Shown here piece after piece: positions 1 to 7,547 of a stretch of 16,432 nt of DNA. How positions within the stretch are numbered: position 1 is the stretch's first letter; every line of letters begins with the position of its first letter. A model generated the notes under the pieces. It worked only from the letters and a program-made list of their open reading frames with translations. It ran no database searches and had not been told where the DNA came from. The position numbers and the translations under genes are program-made. Origin of the DNA: CAINEC01 sp046073825 (GTDB lineage: Bacteria > Bacteroidota > Bacteroidia > AKYH767-A > OLB10). The stretch spans positions 1 through 16,432 of the forward strand of contig JBJTMY010000033.1 of NCBI GenBank assembly GCA_046073825.1. The letters are read 5' to 3'.

Positions 1-74
1 CAGGATTCGAACCTGTGAAGACATAAGTCAACAGATTTACAGTCTGTCCTCGTTGGCCGCTTGAGTATCTCCCC
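1..74 (-). tRNA. tRNA-Tyr (GTA), 3' end cut by window edge
   Basis: Read on the minus strand, the gene begins GGGGAGATACTCAAG and has a GTA anticodon in the loop CTGTAAA, flanked by a perfect 5-bp stem. A long variable arm follows, as expected for class II bacterial tRNA-Tyr, and then a TTCGAAT T-loop. The last acceptor-stem bases and discriminator lie beyond position 1. It sits 53 nt downstream of tRNA-Thr and is very likely on the same primary transcript. Confidence 0.95.
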
Positions 75-127
75 GGGTATTGGCCAGAATCAATCTTCCC
101 AGAGAAAGACTAACTCAATTACTATTG

Positions 128-201
128 AGCCGATGGAGGGATTCGAACCCCCGACCTACTGATTACAAATCAGTAGCTCTGACCAACTGAGCTACATCGG
201 C
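128..201 (-). tRNA. tRNA-Thr (TGT)
   Basis: The minus strand folds into a complete cloverleaf. The acceptor stem GCCGATG/CATCGGC is perfect, the D-arm contains AGCTCAGTTGGT, the anticodon loop is TTTGTAA (anticodon TGT, threonine), and the T-loop is TTCGAAT. The discriminator is T and CCA is not encoded, so it must be added after transcription. It is the first gene after a consensus promoter at 247-276. The order Thr then Tyr matches the tRNA cluster that commonly precedes tuf in Bacteroidota; tuf itself would lie outside the window. Confidence 0.97.
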
Positions 202-246
202 TTGAATTTCAATGAACTAAAATAACGTCCCCGTAAAATCGGATTG

Positions 247-276
247 CAAATTTACAAAATGATTTGATTGAAACAA
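247..276 (-). promoter_or_regulatory. Bacteroidota-type promoter of the tRNA-Thr/Tyr operon
   Basis: On the minus strand a TTG (276-274) is followed by exactly 19 nt and then TAAATTTG (254-247). This is a full match to the Bacteroidota -33/-7 consensus TTG-N19-TAnnTTTG. Transcription should start near 240, leaving about 40 nt of leader to be processed off before tRNA-Thr. It lies downstream of the terminator at 361-391, so the tRNAs are transcribed independently of the HPF gene. Confidence 0.75.
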
Positions 277-360
277 GTTTTCTGCATAAAAAAATAAATA
301 TTTTTTTTCGTTTCCCTTGAAAAACACGCATCCAACACAAATCTTGACCACAAAGAAAAT

Positions 361-391
361 AAAAAATGCGGACTTTTCGCCCGCATTTTTT
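361..391 (-). terminator. Rho-independent terminator of the HPF gene
   Basis: A perfect 10-bp stem (362-371 with 381-390, core TGCGG/CCGCA) closes a 9-nt loop. On the minus strand it is followed by a U-rich tail. It lies 18 nt after the HPF stop codon and separates that transcript from the tRNA operon. Confidence 0.85.
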
Positions 392-408
392 AACAATAAT
401 TCACCAAT

Positions 409-708
409 TTAATTACTTCTTAATTTCTCTTTGTATTTTGAAATTTGCTTTCTTAATGCATCAACTGCATTATCCGTTGCTTCTTCGAATGATCGACACT
501 GCTCACTCGCGAACATCGTTTTACCAGGAGTATTCAATTTAATTTCTGCAATTTTATTTTCTTTTTCAGAACTTTTATCCAGTCGAAGAAAAACTTCTCC
601 ATCTATAATATCCTCATAAAAATGAGTTAGCTTTTCAATTTTTTCTTCTACGAATGCAAGTAGTTTTCTGTCTGCATCGAAATGGATGGATTGAACTTTT
701 AATTTCAT
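409..708 (-). CDS. hpf: Ribosome hibernation-promoting factor, HPF/RaiA family (short form)
   Basis: This 99-residue protein has the single HPF/YfiA fold. It begins with the typical MKLKVQSIHFDAD strand, followed by a helix rich in lysine and glutamate (residues 15-28), the central IAEIKLNTPGKTMFASEQ strands, and a final helix with FEEATDNAVDALRKQI. Family members bind the 30S subunit in the mRNA/tRNA channel and inactivate ribosomes in stationary phase. It lacks the C-terminal dimerisation domain of long HPF, so alone it should act like the short E. coli proteins HPF or YfiA. The gene starts 25 nt after the Xer recombinase stop, which suggests cotranscription, and ends in a strong terminator. 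The symbol could equally be raiA. Confidence 0.92.
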   Translation of the reverse strand: MKLKVQSIHFDADRKLLAFVEEKIEKLTHFYEDIIDGEVFLRLDKSSEKENKIAEIKLNTPGKTMFASEQCRSFEEATDNAVDALRKQISKYKEKLRSN

Positions 709-733
709 AGTCTTAATTTTTTAAAATTAGTTA

Positions 734-1630
734 TTACGCTTTAGGAAAGGCCTGCTTATAGACCTCCTTTAATTTTTCAATTGTATTATGAGTATAAACT
801 TGTGTTGCAGAAAGATTACTATGACCAAGCAACTCTTTTATTGCATTAATATCAGCACCATTATTCAACATTGTGGTGGCAAAAGTGTGTCTTAGAACGT
901 GTGGACTTTTTTTCTTTCCTGTACTTACCATCTTAATATTTGCCTTTACAATACGATAAACGAAAACCGGATACATTTTGTTACCTTTATTATCAGTAAA
1001 AAAAAAATCGCAATTCGCATCTTGTTCTTTCAAAAAAATCTTTCTCGCTTCAAGGTATTTTTCAATAGCTTGTTTAAAACCAATAGATATTGGTATTTGC
1101 CTTACTTTATTTCGTTTCCCCGTAACTGCCACAGTTAAATTAAAAAGATTTACTTGCTGTAATTTCAGCTCTATCAACTCCGACAAACGAACGCCGGTAC
1201 GGTAAAAAAAATCTAACATTAAATAGTCCCTTAATTTATCAAATGCAGGCTCTTTAGCAGACATAAAATCGAACAAAGTATCCATTTTTTTGTCATCAAG
1301 GAACTCAGGTAATTTCTTAGAAACTTTCGGTGCTTGAATTTTCAACATTGGATTTTTATCAAGCACTTCTGTTTTTATCAGGAATTTATAAAAAGATCGC
1401 AGAGCAGTGATTTTTCGATTAACCGACTTAGGGTCTATCCCATTTTCAATCAAAGAGACAATCCACGACCGAATAAACAAATGGCTTACCTCCTTAATAT
1501 CATTAAGCTCGTAAGTTTCTAGGATATATTTAGAGAATTGGCGTAAGTCAGTTTGATAACTAACCATTGTATGTTTCGAAAATCGCCTTTCCACTTGGAG
1601 GTAGTTCAAAAACAAGTCGATTTCCTGCAT
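734..1630 (-). CDS. xerC: Tyrosine recombinase XerC/XerD family
   Basis: This 298-residue site-specific recombinase would resolve chromosome dimers at dif. The N-terminal SAM-like core-binding domain covers roughly residues 1-87 and the catalytic domain about 105-290. All six active-site residues are visible: R148 (YRTGVRLSEL), K172 (TGKRNK), H244 and R247 (HVLRH), H270 (LLGH) and the nucleophile Y279 (QVYTH). As I recall E. coli XerD, these positions and the length are the same there. The location between rpsU and HPF is that of the gene usually called xerC in Bacteroidota, so the symbol rests on synteny and the C versus D choice is uncertain. It is an intact housekeeping-type enzyme, not a phage integrase. 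It follows the rpsU terminator by about 90 nt, and a near-consensus -7 element (TATATTTA) sits at 1656-1663. Confidence 0.92.
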   Translation of the reverse strand: MQEIDLFLNYLQVERRFSKHTMVSYQTDLRQFSKYILETYELNDIKEVSHLFIRSWIVSLIENGIDPKSVNRKITALRSFYKFLIKTEVLDKNPMLKIQAPKVSKKLPEFLDDKKMDTLFDFMSAKEPAFDKLRDYLMLDFFYRTGVRLSELIELKLQQVNLFNLTVAVTGKRNKVRQIPISIGFKQAIEKYLEARKIFLKEQDANCDFFFTDNKGNKMYPVFVYRIVKANIKMVSTGKKKSPHVLRHTFATTMLNNGADINAIKELLGHSNLSATQVYTHNTIEKLKEVYKQAFPKA

Positions 1631-1721
1631 AGTATTTAAGCTTTAACTATTAACGTAAATATAAGCTCAAATTGTGCTAATAGCCATAAATAACTAAAAA
1701 AATTATTGACAGTATATTAAC

Positions 1722-1760
1722 AAAATAAAAATCCTGACCCAATTTTTATTGAGCCAGGAT
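1722..1760 (-). terminator. Rho-independent terminator of rpsU
   Basis: On the minus strand, ATCCTGGCTCAA pairs with TTGGGTCAGGAT (1749-1760 with 1731-1742), a 12-bp stem with two G-U pairs and a 6-nt loop. A U-rich tail (TTTTTATTTTG) follows. It begins 26 nt after the rpsU stop codon. Confidence 0.85.
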
Positions 1761-1786
1761 TAAATATCTAATTACAAAGCTTAAAA

Positions 1787-1981
1787 CTAAGCTTGAACTT
1801 GAGAGATCAAATTGTTCTTGTAAATCGCCTTTTTGATTTCAGTACGACGAGTTACAGAAGGTTTTTCGAACGCTTGACGAGCTCTTAATTGCTTCACAAT
1901 CCCAGTCTTTTCGAACTTCTTCTTGAATTTCTTAAGTGCTTTATCAATTGTTTCGTTTTCCTTGATAGGTACAATAATCAT
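1787..1981 (-). CDS. rpsU: 30S ribosomal protein bS21
   Basis: This 64-residue, strongly basic protein has the S21 signature: MIIVPIKENETIDKALKKFK, a lysine-rich helix, KQLRARQAFEKPS and a basic C-terminal helix. bS21 sits next to the 3' end of 16S rRNA; in Flavobacterium it has been shown to help occlude the anti-Shine-Dalgarno sequence. The gene has its own consensus promoter (2019-2048) and terminator, so it is monocistronic. Only a weak purine stretch (AGAAGAA, 1991-1997) precedes the start, 9 nt away. Confidence 0.97.
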   Translation of the reverse strand: MIIVPIKENETIDKALKKFKKKFEKTGIVKQLRARQAFEKPSVTRRTEIKKAIYKNNLISQVQA

Positions 1982-2018
1982 AATATTAAATTCTTCTAGA
2001 TTTTTATTAATCGGACGG

Positions 2019-2048
2019 CAAAAGTAAAAATATTTTTAATCAAAACAA
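2019..2048 (-). promoter_or_regulatory. Bacteroidota-type promoter of rpsU
   Basis: On the minus strand, TTG (2048-2046), 19 nt, then TACTTTTG (2026-2019) match TTG-N19-TAnnTTTG exactly. The predicted start near 2012 gives a leader of about 30 nt before the rpsU ATG at 1981. Confidence 0.75.
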
Positions 2049-2052
2049 ATGG

Positions 2053-2075
2053 ATTTGTAAAAATATATTACAAAT
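2053..2075 (-). repeat. AT-rich inverted repeat over the kinase stop codon, possible weak terminator
   Basis: ATTTGTAA (2053-2060) and TTACAAAT (2068-2075) form an 8-bp stem with a 7-nt loop, and the histidine kinase stop codon lies in one arm. There is no clean U-tract after it on the minus strand. It could end the kinase transcript just before the rpsU promoter, but the signal is weak. Confidence 0.3.
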
Positions 2076-4971
2076 TGGCTAAAAACACCTCGCCTAGATC
2101 TTTTACTGCTGCTTTAAACTCAATTTCAAGCTGTAAAGCAAGCCCTTTTAATCCGGTATTATCCTTCACCCTGCCTTTTGACTCCAATTCCTTGCAAATG
2201 GCCGATAATTTAATAGCACCTATATTCATACAAGTTCCTTTCAGTTTATGTGCAGCCTTCCAAACAGTATCTAAATCGTTTATATTAATAGCAGAGTCAA
2301 TTTCGTTGATTAACCTAGGGACCTGCAATGCAAACATTTCTAAAAGCTGAGCGGTAAAATTTCTATCTGAAGCCTTTCCGATTTCCACCAATCTTTTAAC
2401 AATCGACAAGTCAAGATTTTCGGACACATGATTTACTGTTGGGGCATGGCTTACGGATGATTTAATAACGACCTCTGGATTAGGATTTTTCACCCACTTC
2501 ACCAACATTCGTTCTAAATCATCAATGGTTATCGGTTTAGAAACATAATCGTCCATACCAGCATCAATGCACGCTTTTCTATCTTCAGGAGAAGCGAAGG
2601 CTGTCATAGCAATGATAATAGGTCCGGCATTACCCAACTGTGAACGTATTCGCTTTGTCGCTTCAAAACCATCCATACCACCCATTTGAATATCCATAAA
2701 TACCACGTCGTACTTTGTTCTACTTACTGCAAGAACAGCATCACTTCCATCATTTACGGAATCAATTTGATATCCAATTCGACTAAACAGTTTCGAGGCT
2801 AACAAACGATTAATTTCATTATCCTCCACCAACAATATTTTTGCTGGCAACTGTTTCCCCATCTCAAAATTAGGTCTTTCGGAAGCCTGGCTTACCGGGC
2901 GAGGTCCTTTTACTTTTGTTTCCACGATTTTTGTTTCTTGCGTTTTGATTGTAAAATAGAAATCACTTCCTTTTCCCACTTCGCTTTCTGCCCATATTCT
3001 GCCTCCCATTAACCCAACTAATGTTTTACATATTGTTAAACCTAATCCGGTTCCTCCATACTTTCGGAATGTAGATTTATCGGCTTGTGTAAATGCATTA
3101 AAAGCAATATCAATCTGATCCTGGCTCATTCCCATGCCACTATCACTTACTTTAAATTTCAGAAATAAATCATTATTTATATTTTCAGCAATTACTTCAA
3201 TAATAATTTTTCCTCTCTCAGTAAATTTTATTGCATTACCAACTAGATTCATCATTACTTGGCGCAATCTAGCTTTATCTCCAATAATTGCTTCGGGAAC
3301 GTTCAATGCAATACTTGAGGTAAGCAACAACCCTTTTTCTTTAGCCTTAGCGGATAGGATGTCTATTGTTTCATCAATCACATCCGCAACATGAAATGGA
3401 GCTGCTTCAAGTTGCATCTTATTGGCTTCAATTTTTGAAAAATCCAGGATATCATTTATCACTTGCAGAAGGGCTTCTCCACTCAAACGCATAATATCAA
3501 CAAACTCCTTTTGTTGTTCGTCCAAACGGGTATTATTCAATAATTCCGAAATGCCGATCAATCCATTTAAAGGTGTACGTATTTCGTGACTCATCACGGC
3601 TAAAAATTCGGACTTGGCAGCAGTAGCGGCTTCGGCCTTTTCTTTAGCCACCCTTAACTCTTCTTCCTTCTGTAATCGATCGGTGATATCACGCGCAGAG
3701 AAACTTATTCCTGTTATCAACCCCAATTCATTTTTCATAGGATAGAGCATCACTTCATAAAATGTAAAAACACCATGCTCATCATGACTATCATTAAAGT
3801 TGATGGTTTCTCCTTTCAACACCGATTGAATACGTCCTACCCATAATTGCTTATAACCAGCCTTTAGCTTGTTAATCAAATTGTCTCCTTCATCTACCTG
3901 CACTTCATAACAATCATGAAATAATTTCTTTGCCTGACTATTAATAACTGTAATTAAACCAATAGCATTGAGGGACATAATAGACTCTCCAGTATTCTCA
4001 ACAAGTTCAATTAGATTTTCACGGTTCGATAAAAGGTTATCAATTGTTTTTTTTGAATCGGTATTATCGAAAGCGGTAATAAATATTACATTTTTAGAAG
4101 GCAGAAATGCCGCCATTAAATCGACAACAGCTTTTTTTCTATTTTTTGTGATTATGCTTCTTTCTACACTTGAAACGGTTGACACACCTTTGACTAAATC
4201 ACTAAGCCATTTTTGATGAATTACAGCATGAGATGGATGAATTAAATCTTGCAAAGTAATCCGCTTTAACTCTTCAACTGTATAACCCGTTATGTGAGCA
4301 AAATGCTCATTCACATCAACAAATCGTTGAAAAACATCAATCACAGCAACGGCATTACTATCGTCTTTAATTGATTCGACATCAAGTGGCAATTGTACTC
4401 GATCTAAATGAAAATGGGTATTTTCGACGCTATGAATTGACTCAGATTTTCGGTCTTTTTCAATATCTTCAATGGAATTTCCAACAACATTTCCGTTCCC
4501 CTGCACTGGCATCTCCACAGGCTTTGTAACAGGATGGTCAAACTTGCAAATAAAGTCGCCATTTTTAAATTGCACCATCGATATTACCAATGGTAATAAG
4601 TGACCATTGCGATTTTTACATTTAATACTTTGACGAGTTAGTCCTCCATTTTCGCCTGCAATCAATAAGAATTTTATTTCTTCAGAAGACAAATTTTCAT
4701 CGAAAAAATCGGCAAAAGTAAGATCCTTGAGAATAGATCGCTGATAGATTGCAAAAAGTTGAAGCGCCATTTGATTAGCGTCTTTTGCTACAAATCCGTT
4801 AGCGCTAAACAATACAGATGGTAACTCTTGTTGCTCTAGAAACAATGAAAGCGACAAGTCTTCATCAACTGCTCCTTTCTTTTTTCCAAAGTGCTTGGAA
4901 AAAAAATAAGCTGACAACCCGATAATTACGAGTGTAAAAACAACTAAGATCCAAATTATTGATGATGCCAT
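2068..4971 (-). CDS. PAS-domain hybrid histidine kinase with receiver and HPt domains
   Basis: This 967-residue phosphorelay protein has one N-terminal membrane helix (about residues 5-24) and no extracellular domain, so its sensing is probably cytoplasmic. Three PAS-like regions follow (about 44-145, 205-300, 317-430), then a coiled linker. The HisKA H-box has the phosphoacceptor H462 in SHEIRTPLNG. The HATPase_c domain has an N-box (MMNLVGNA, N575/N579), D610 in DSGMGM and a G2 box near 639-645 (GGTGLGL). A receiver domain (711-828) has E716/D717, phosphoacceptor D760, T790 and K812. A C-terminal HPt domain carries H908 in AHKLKG. All residues needed for a His-Asp-His relay are present. No DNA-binding domain or adjacent response regulator exists here, so the final acceptor must be encoded elsewhere. 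It starts 73 nt after the peptidase gene. The signal is unknown. Confidence 0.93.
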   Translation of the reverse strand: MASSIIWILVVFTLVIIGLSAYFFSKHFGKKKGAVDEDLSLSLFLEQQELPSVLFSANGFVAKDANQMALQLFAIYQRSILKDLTFADFFDENLSSEEIKFLLIAGENGGLTRQSIKCKNRNGHLLPLVISMVQFKNGDFICKFDHPVTKPVEMPVQGNGNVVGNSIEDIEKDRKSESIHSVENTHFHLDRVQLPLDVESIKDDSNAVAVIDVFQRFVDVNEHFAHITGYTVEELKRITLQDLIHPSHAVIHQKWLSDLVKGVSTVSSVERSIITKNRKKAVVDLMAAFLPSKNVIFITAFDNTDSKKTIDNLLSNRENLIELVENTGESIMSLNAIGLITVINSQAKKLFHDCYEVQVDEGDNLINKLKAGYKQLWVGRIQSVLKGETINFNDSHDEHGVFTFYEVMLYPMKNELGLITGISFSARDITDRLQKEEELRVAKEKAEAATAAKSEFLAVMSHEIRTPLNGLIGISELLNNTRLDEQQKEFVDIMRLSGEALLQVINDILDFSKIEANKMQLEAAPFHVADVIDETIDILSAKAKEKGLLLTSSIALNVPEAIIGDKARLRQVMMNLVGNAIKFTERGKIIIEVIAENINNDLFLKFKVSDSGMGMSQDQIDIAFNAFTQADKSTFRKYGGTGLGLTICKTLVGLMGGRIWAESEVGKGSDFYFTIKTQETKIVETKVKGPRPVSQASERPNFEMGKQLPAKILLVEDNEINRLLASKLFSRIGYQIDSVNDGSDAVLAVSRTKYDVVFMDIQMGGMDGFEATKRIRSQLGNAGPIIIAMTAFASPEDRKACIDAGMDDYVSKPITIDDLERMLVKWVKNPNPEVVIKSSVSHAPTVNHVSENLDLSIVKRLVEIGKASDRNFTAQLLEMFALQVPRLINEIDSAININDLDTVWKAAHKLKGTCMNIGAIKLSAICKELESKGRVKDNTGLKGLALQLEIEFKAAVKDLGEVFLANL

Positions 4972-5044
4972 CGATTAAGAAACACTTTTTAAGGGCCACT
5001 TATTCGAATTCTAATTAAAAAAGTTTCAAATTAACTTAGTTAAT

Positions 5045-6772
5045 TTAATTAAACTCATTGATTTTACTTTCTAGAAAGTCAGCCAACTCCTTTACATAGC
5101 TTTCTGAAAAATCAAACTCAATTCCTGCTGTTTTATAAATTTCACCAATCGGTTTTGTATAACCCAACGATAATGCGTTTAGATAATTTTGCAGTGTGGC
5201 TGATTCATTTTTAGAGAAACTACTCCACATCGCAATGGCACCCAGTTGAGCAAAACCATATTCGATATAATAAAAAGGAACTTCAAAAATATGCAATTGC
5301 TTTTGCCACAAATTCTCCATTGCATCTTCTAATCCTTCCCAATTTACCGTTTTGCTAGCAAAGCGACTATAAGTAGCCTTCCATGCGGCGCGACGTTCAT
5401 TCCGATTATGTGTAGGATTCAGGTACAACCAGTGTTGAAAGGCGTCGACAGTAGCAATCCACGGCAACCCTTTAATTACATCTTCAATGTGTTTTAACTG
5501 CGCGCGTTTTAATTCGACATGGTCTCCGAAAAAGCTATCCCAATATTTCATAGACATCAATTCCATTGACATTGAAGCTAATTCTGCGACTTCACTTGGT
5601 ATATTTTTAAAATCTACTAATTCAAGAGGCTGATCAACGATAGACTGAACGGCATGACCTCCTTCGTGCACCATAGTAACTAAATCACGCAAAGTATTGG
5701 TAGAATTCATAAAAATGAATGGAAATCCTGACTCGTACAACGGATAATTATATCCACCGGGAGCCTTTCCCTTTCTCGATTCAAGGTCAAGATGTTTACG
5801 GTTTTGCAACTCTTGAATACAGCTTCCTAAAAACGGGTTCAATCTATTAAAACAATGAATAGTTTTATCAATCAAATCGGCATGCCCATTAAACGGTCTT
5901 AAAACTGATTTACCTTGAGGCTCGGCAGCCAGGTCCCAAGGGCGCAAATCAGAAACCCCTAATTCGATTTTATGCGCGGACTCACTTCGTTCAACTAAGG
6001 GGACAAGGTGTTTTTCCACAGCCTCATGAAATTTGAAACAATCATCAGCATTATAGTCAAACCGACCGAGATTAGCGAACATAAAATCACGGTAATTACT
6101 GAAGCCGGCATTCAATGCAATTTTATGACGCAATTGAAGTAACTCATCAAACAAATCATCTAACTTCTCTCTATCCTGTAATCGGCGGTTCATCATTTTA
6201 CGATAAACCTCTTCTCTTTTATTTCGATCGTGAAGTTCCAGAAAATTCCCAGCTTGTTGCAACGTCAATTCCTTTCCATCAACCTCAACCGACATCGCAC
6301 CTGCTATGGCTGCATATTCTTGTTCTTTATTTTGAAGCTCAGCAATAATTGGGATATTTTCTTCTCGAAAAAGTTCCACTCGTTTTTTAATTTGGCGCAA
6401 TAAAATATTGAATCCTTCTTTTTGGTAAGCATCAATATTAGGATAGCCCAGTAGTTTCAAATCCAAATCATTACTATACGGAGCTATCATAGGCTGAATT
6501 TCACTCACAAAAAAAGTGTACTCTTTAACATATTGCTCATTGGTGGTATCGCAACTCATTCGAATATATTTCCAACCTACATCTTCTTGTAGAGCGGCCT
6601 CCAATTCACTTCGATCCTTTAACCAATTTTCAAAGTCTGCATCGTTTGAAATAACCCTACTTTTCAAATTTTCGAAATACGGTTGTAAATCGCCCCAACC
6701 ATTGTAGGAAAAATCTGATGGTAAAAATTTTCTTTGAATTTTATAGGACAATAATTCGTTATTGAATTCCAT
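5045..6772 (-). CDS. M3 family oligoendopeptidase (PepF-like zinc peptidase)
   Basis: This 575-residue metallopeptidase has the zinc motif HEGGH (H369, E370, H373). The third ligand is likely E397, 24 residues on, in SEVAELASMSMEL. The sequence before the motif (GGYNYPLYESGFPFIFMN) and the C-terminal VPFYYIEYGFAQLGA are typical of M3 oligoendopeptidases. There is no signal peptide, so it should cut short peptides in the cytoplasm. The length fits the M3 oligoendopeptidase F-like group of about 560-600 residues. Its start lies only 17 nt past a hairpin terminator (6790-6810) that follows the DUF5606-like gene, and I see no consensus promoter in the gap. Expression may depend on readthrough. 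The exact peptide substrate cannot be told from sequence. Confidence 0.92.
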   Translation of the reverse strand: MEFNNELLSYKIQRKFLPSDFSYNGWGDLQPYFENLKSRVISNDADFENWLKDRSELEAALQEDVGWKYIRMSCDTTNEQYVKEYTFFVSEIQPMIAPYSNDLDLKLLGYPNIDAYQKEGFNILLRQIKKRVELFREENIPIIAELQNKEQEYAAIAGAMSVEVDGKELTLQQAGNFLELHDRNKREEVYRKMMNRRLQDREKLDDLFDELLQLRHKIALNAGFSNYRDFMFANLGRFDYNADDCFKFHEAVEKHLVPLVERSESAHKIELGVSDLRPWDLAAEPQGKSVLRPFNGHADLIDKTIHCFNRLNPFLGSCIQELQNRKHLDLESRKGKAPGGYNYPLYESGFPFIFMNSTNTLRDLVTMVHEGGHAVQSIVDQPLELVDFKNIPSEVAELASMSMELMSMKYWDSFFGDHVELKRAQLKHIEDVIKGLPWIATVDAFQHWLYLNPTHNRNERRAAWKATYSRFASKTVNWEGLEDAMENLWQKQLHIFEVPFYYIEYGFAQLGAIAMWSSFSKNESATLQNYLNALSLGYTKPIGEIYKTAGIEFDFSESYVKELADFLESKINEFN

Positions 6773-6789
6773 AACAAGTAAGAATAAAG

Positions 6790-6810
6790 AAGCCCCGTTT
6801 ATAGGGGCTT
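6790..6810 (-). terminator. Hairpin terminator between the DUF5606-like gene and the peptidase gene
   Basis: A perfect 7-bp stem, AAGCCCC (6790-6796) with GGGGCTT (6804-6810), encloses a 7-nt loop. On the minus strand the tail is CTTCTTTATTC, only moderately U-rich. It is 10 nt after the upstream stop codon and 17 nt before the peptidase ATG, so it may be a partial terminator. Confidence 0.6.
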
Positions 6811-6820
6811 TTGAATAATA

Positions 6821-7345
6821 TTAAGATTCTTTTTCTGCTGACTTTTTAGCTGCTCTTTTTTTAGGAGCTTTTGCTTTTTCTACTTTTTCCTCCACTACTT
6901 CTTTCACCTCTTCAACTTTTTCTTCAACAACTTCGTTGGATGGATTCATTGCAGCTTCACTTTCTGGACTTCCCACTAAATCTTTAATCAAGTTGTACCA
7001 AGAAAAAATCTTACGAATATCTGAAATATGAACTCTTTCCTCATCGTATTCAGGCAATACTTTTTTTAATACTTCTTTTAAGTCTGCGGGTTCTGATTTT
7101 GCATTTACAGATGTGGCCAACTTATCATTGCCTTTCATTTTTTTGAATGCATCATAAAGCGGCATATCCTCTTCATAAGTATAGATAGCCACATCTTTTA
7201 ACATTACGATACGTTGTGTAGCAGAAACAGGCATTCTTTTATTATCAGAAATACCTTCTACAACGAATCCGCCGTTACGCATTTGAGCCACCATTTTGTA
7301 TAAACCTGGGCTACCTGGCACTGAAATAATTTTCTCGAAACTCAT
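6821..7345 (-). CDS. DUF5606-like domain protein with charged C-terminal tail
   Basis: This 174-residue protein of unknown function resembles the conserved Bacteroidota DUF5606 family. The N-terminal part (FEKIISVPGSPGLYKMVAQM, then GGFVVEGI and KRMPVSATQRIVML) is a compact beta-rich domain over about residues 1-60. A middle helical region (about 75-125) contains LKEVLKKVLPEYDEERVHISDIRKI. The tail (about 138-174) is low-complexity Glu/Val/Lys/Ala, probably coiled or disordered and ending strongly basic. There is no signal peptide or membrane segment. A -7-like element TACCTTTG lies at 7368-7375 and a hairpin terminator follows the stop. The family call is from memory of the N-terminal motif; no biochemical role can be assigned. 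Confidence 0.8.
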   Translation of the reverse strand: MSFEKIISVPGSPGLYKMVAQMRNGGFVVEGISDNKRMPVSATQRIVMLKDVAIYTYEEDMPLYDAFKKMKGNDKLATSVNAKSEPADLKEVLKKVLPEYDEERVHISDIRKIFSWYNLIKDLVGSPESEAAMNPSNEVVEEKVEEVKEVVEEKVEKAKAPKKRAAKKSAEKES

Positions 7346-7367
7346 AGTCCTTTTTTTATTAAGGATG

Positions 7368-7375
7368 CAAAGGTA
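7368..7375 (-). promoter_or_regulatory. -7 promoter element of the DUF5606-like gene
   Basis: The minus strand carries TACCTTTG, a full match to the Bacteroidota -7 element TAnnTTTG, 22 nt before the start codon. No TTG lies at the ideal 19-nt distance upstream, so only the -7 half is supported. Confidence 0.45.
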
Positions 7376-7547
7376 AAATAATGTTTGATATTTTTTAAAG
7401 AACCTCTATGAATTAAATTCAAGCTGAAGGACAACAGCGTATTACCCTTGAATTACCTTAATATTTAGCGGTTCATTACTTTTTCAAAAACTGACAAAAA
7501 CACTATGAAATATCGTTAAATTCGGGATGTTAAATTTTGTAAATTGT

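Noticed and set aside
431..1522. Plus-strand open frames opposite the HPF and Xer genes (for example 899-1138, 978-1205).
   Set aside because: They are antisense to well-recognised genes, have low-complexity compositions and show no family motif.
734..1630. The Xer recombinase as a phage or integrative-element integrase.
   Set aside because: Length, active-site spacing and the rpsU-HPF neighbourhood fit the housekeeping dimer-resolution enzyme.
5034..5052. Inverted repeat AATTAAC/GTTAATT just after the peptidase stop codon as a terminator.
   Set aside because: The stem is entirely AT except for one G-C pair and the loop is only 3 nt, so it is unlikely to terminate efficiently; the T-run downstream is offset.
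7517..7539. TAAATTCG (7517-7524) and TAAATTTTG (7531-7539) as promoters of the FadN-type gene.
   Set aside because: Each deviates from TAnnTTTG and neither has a TTG at the right spacing; the second would leave almost no leader.
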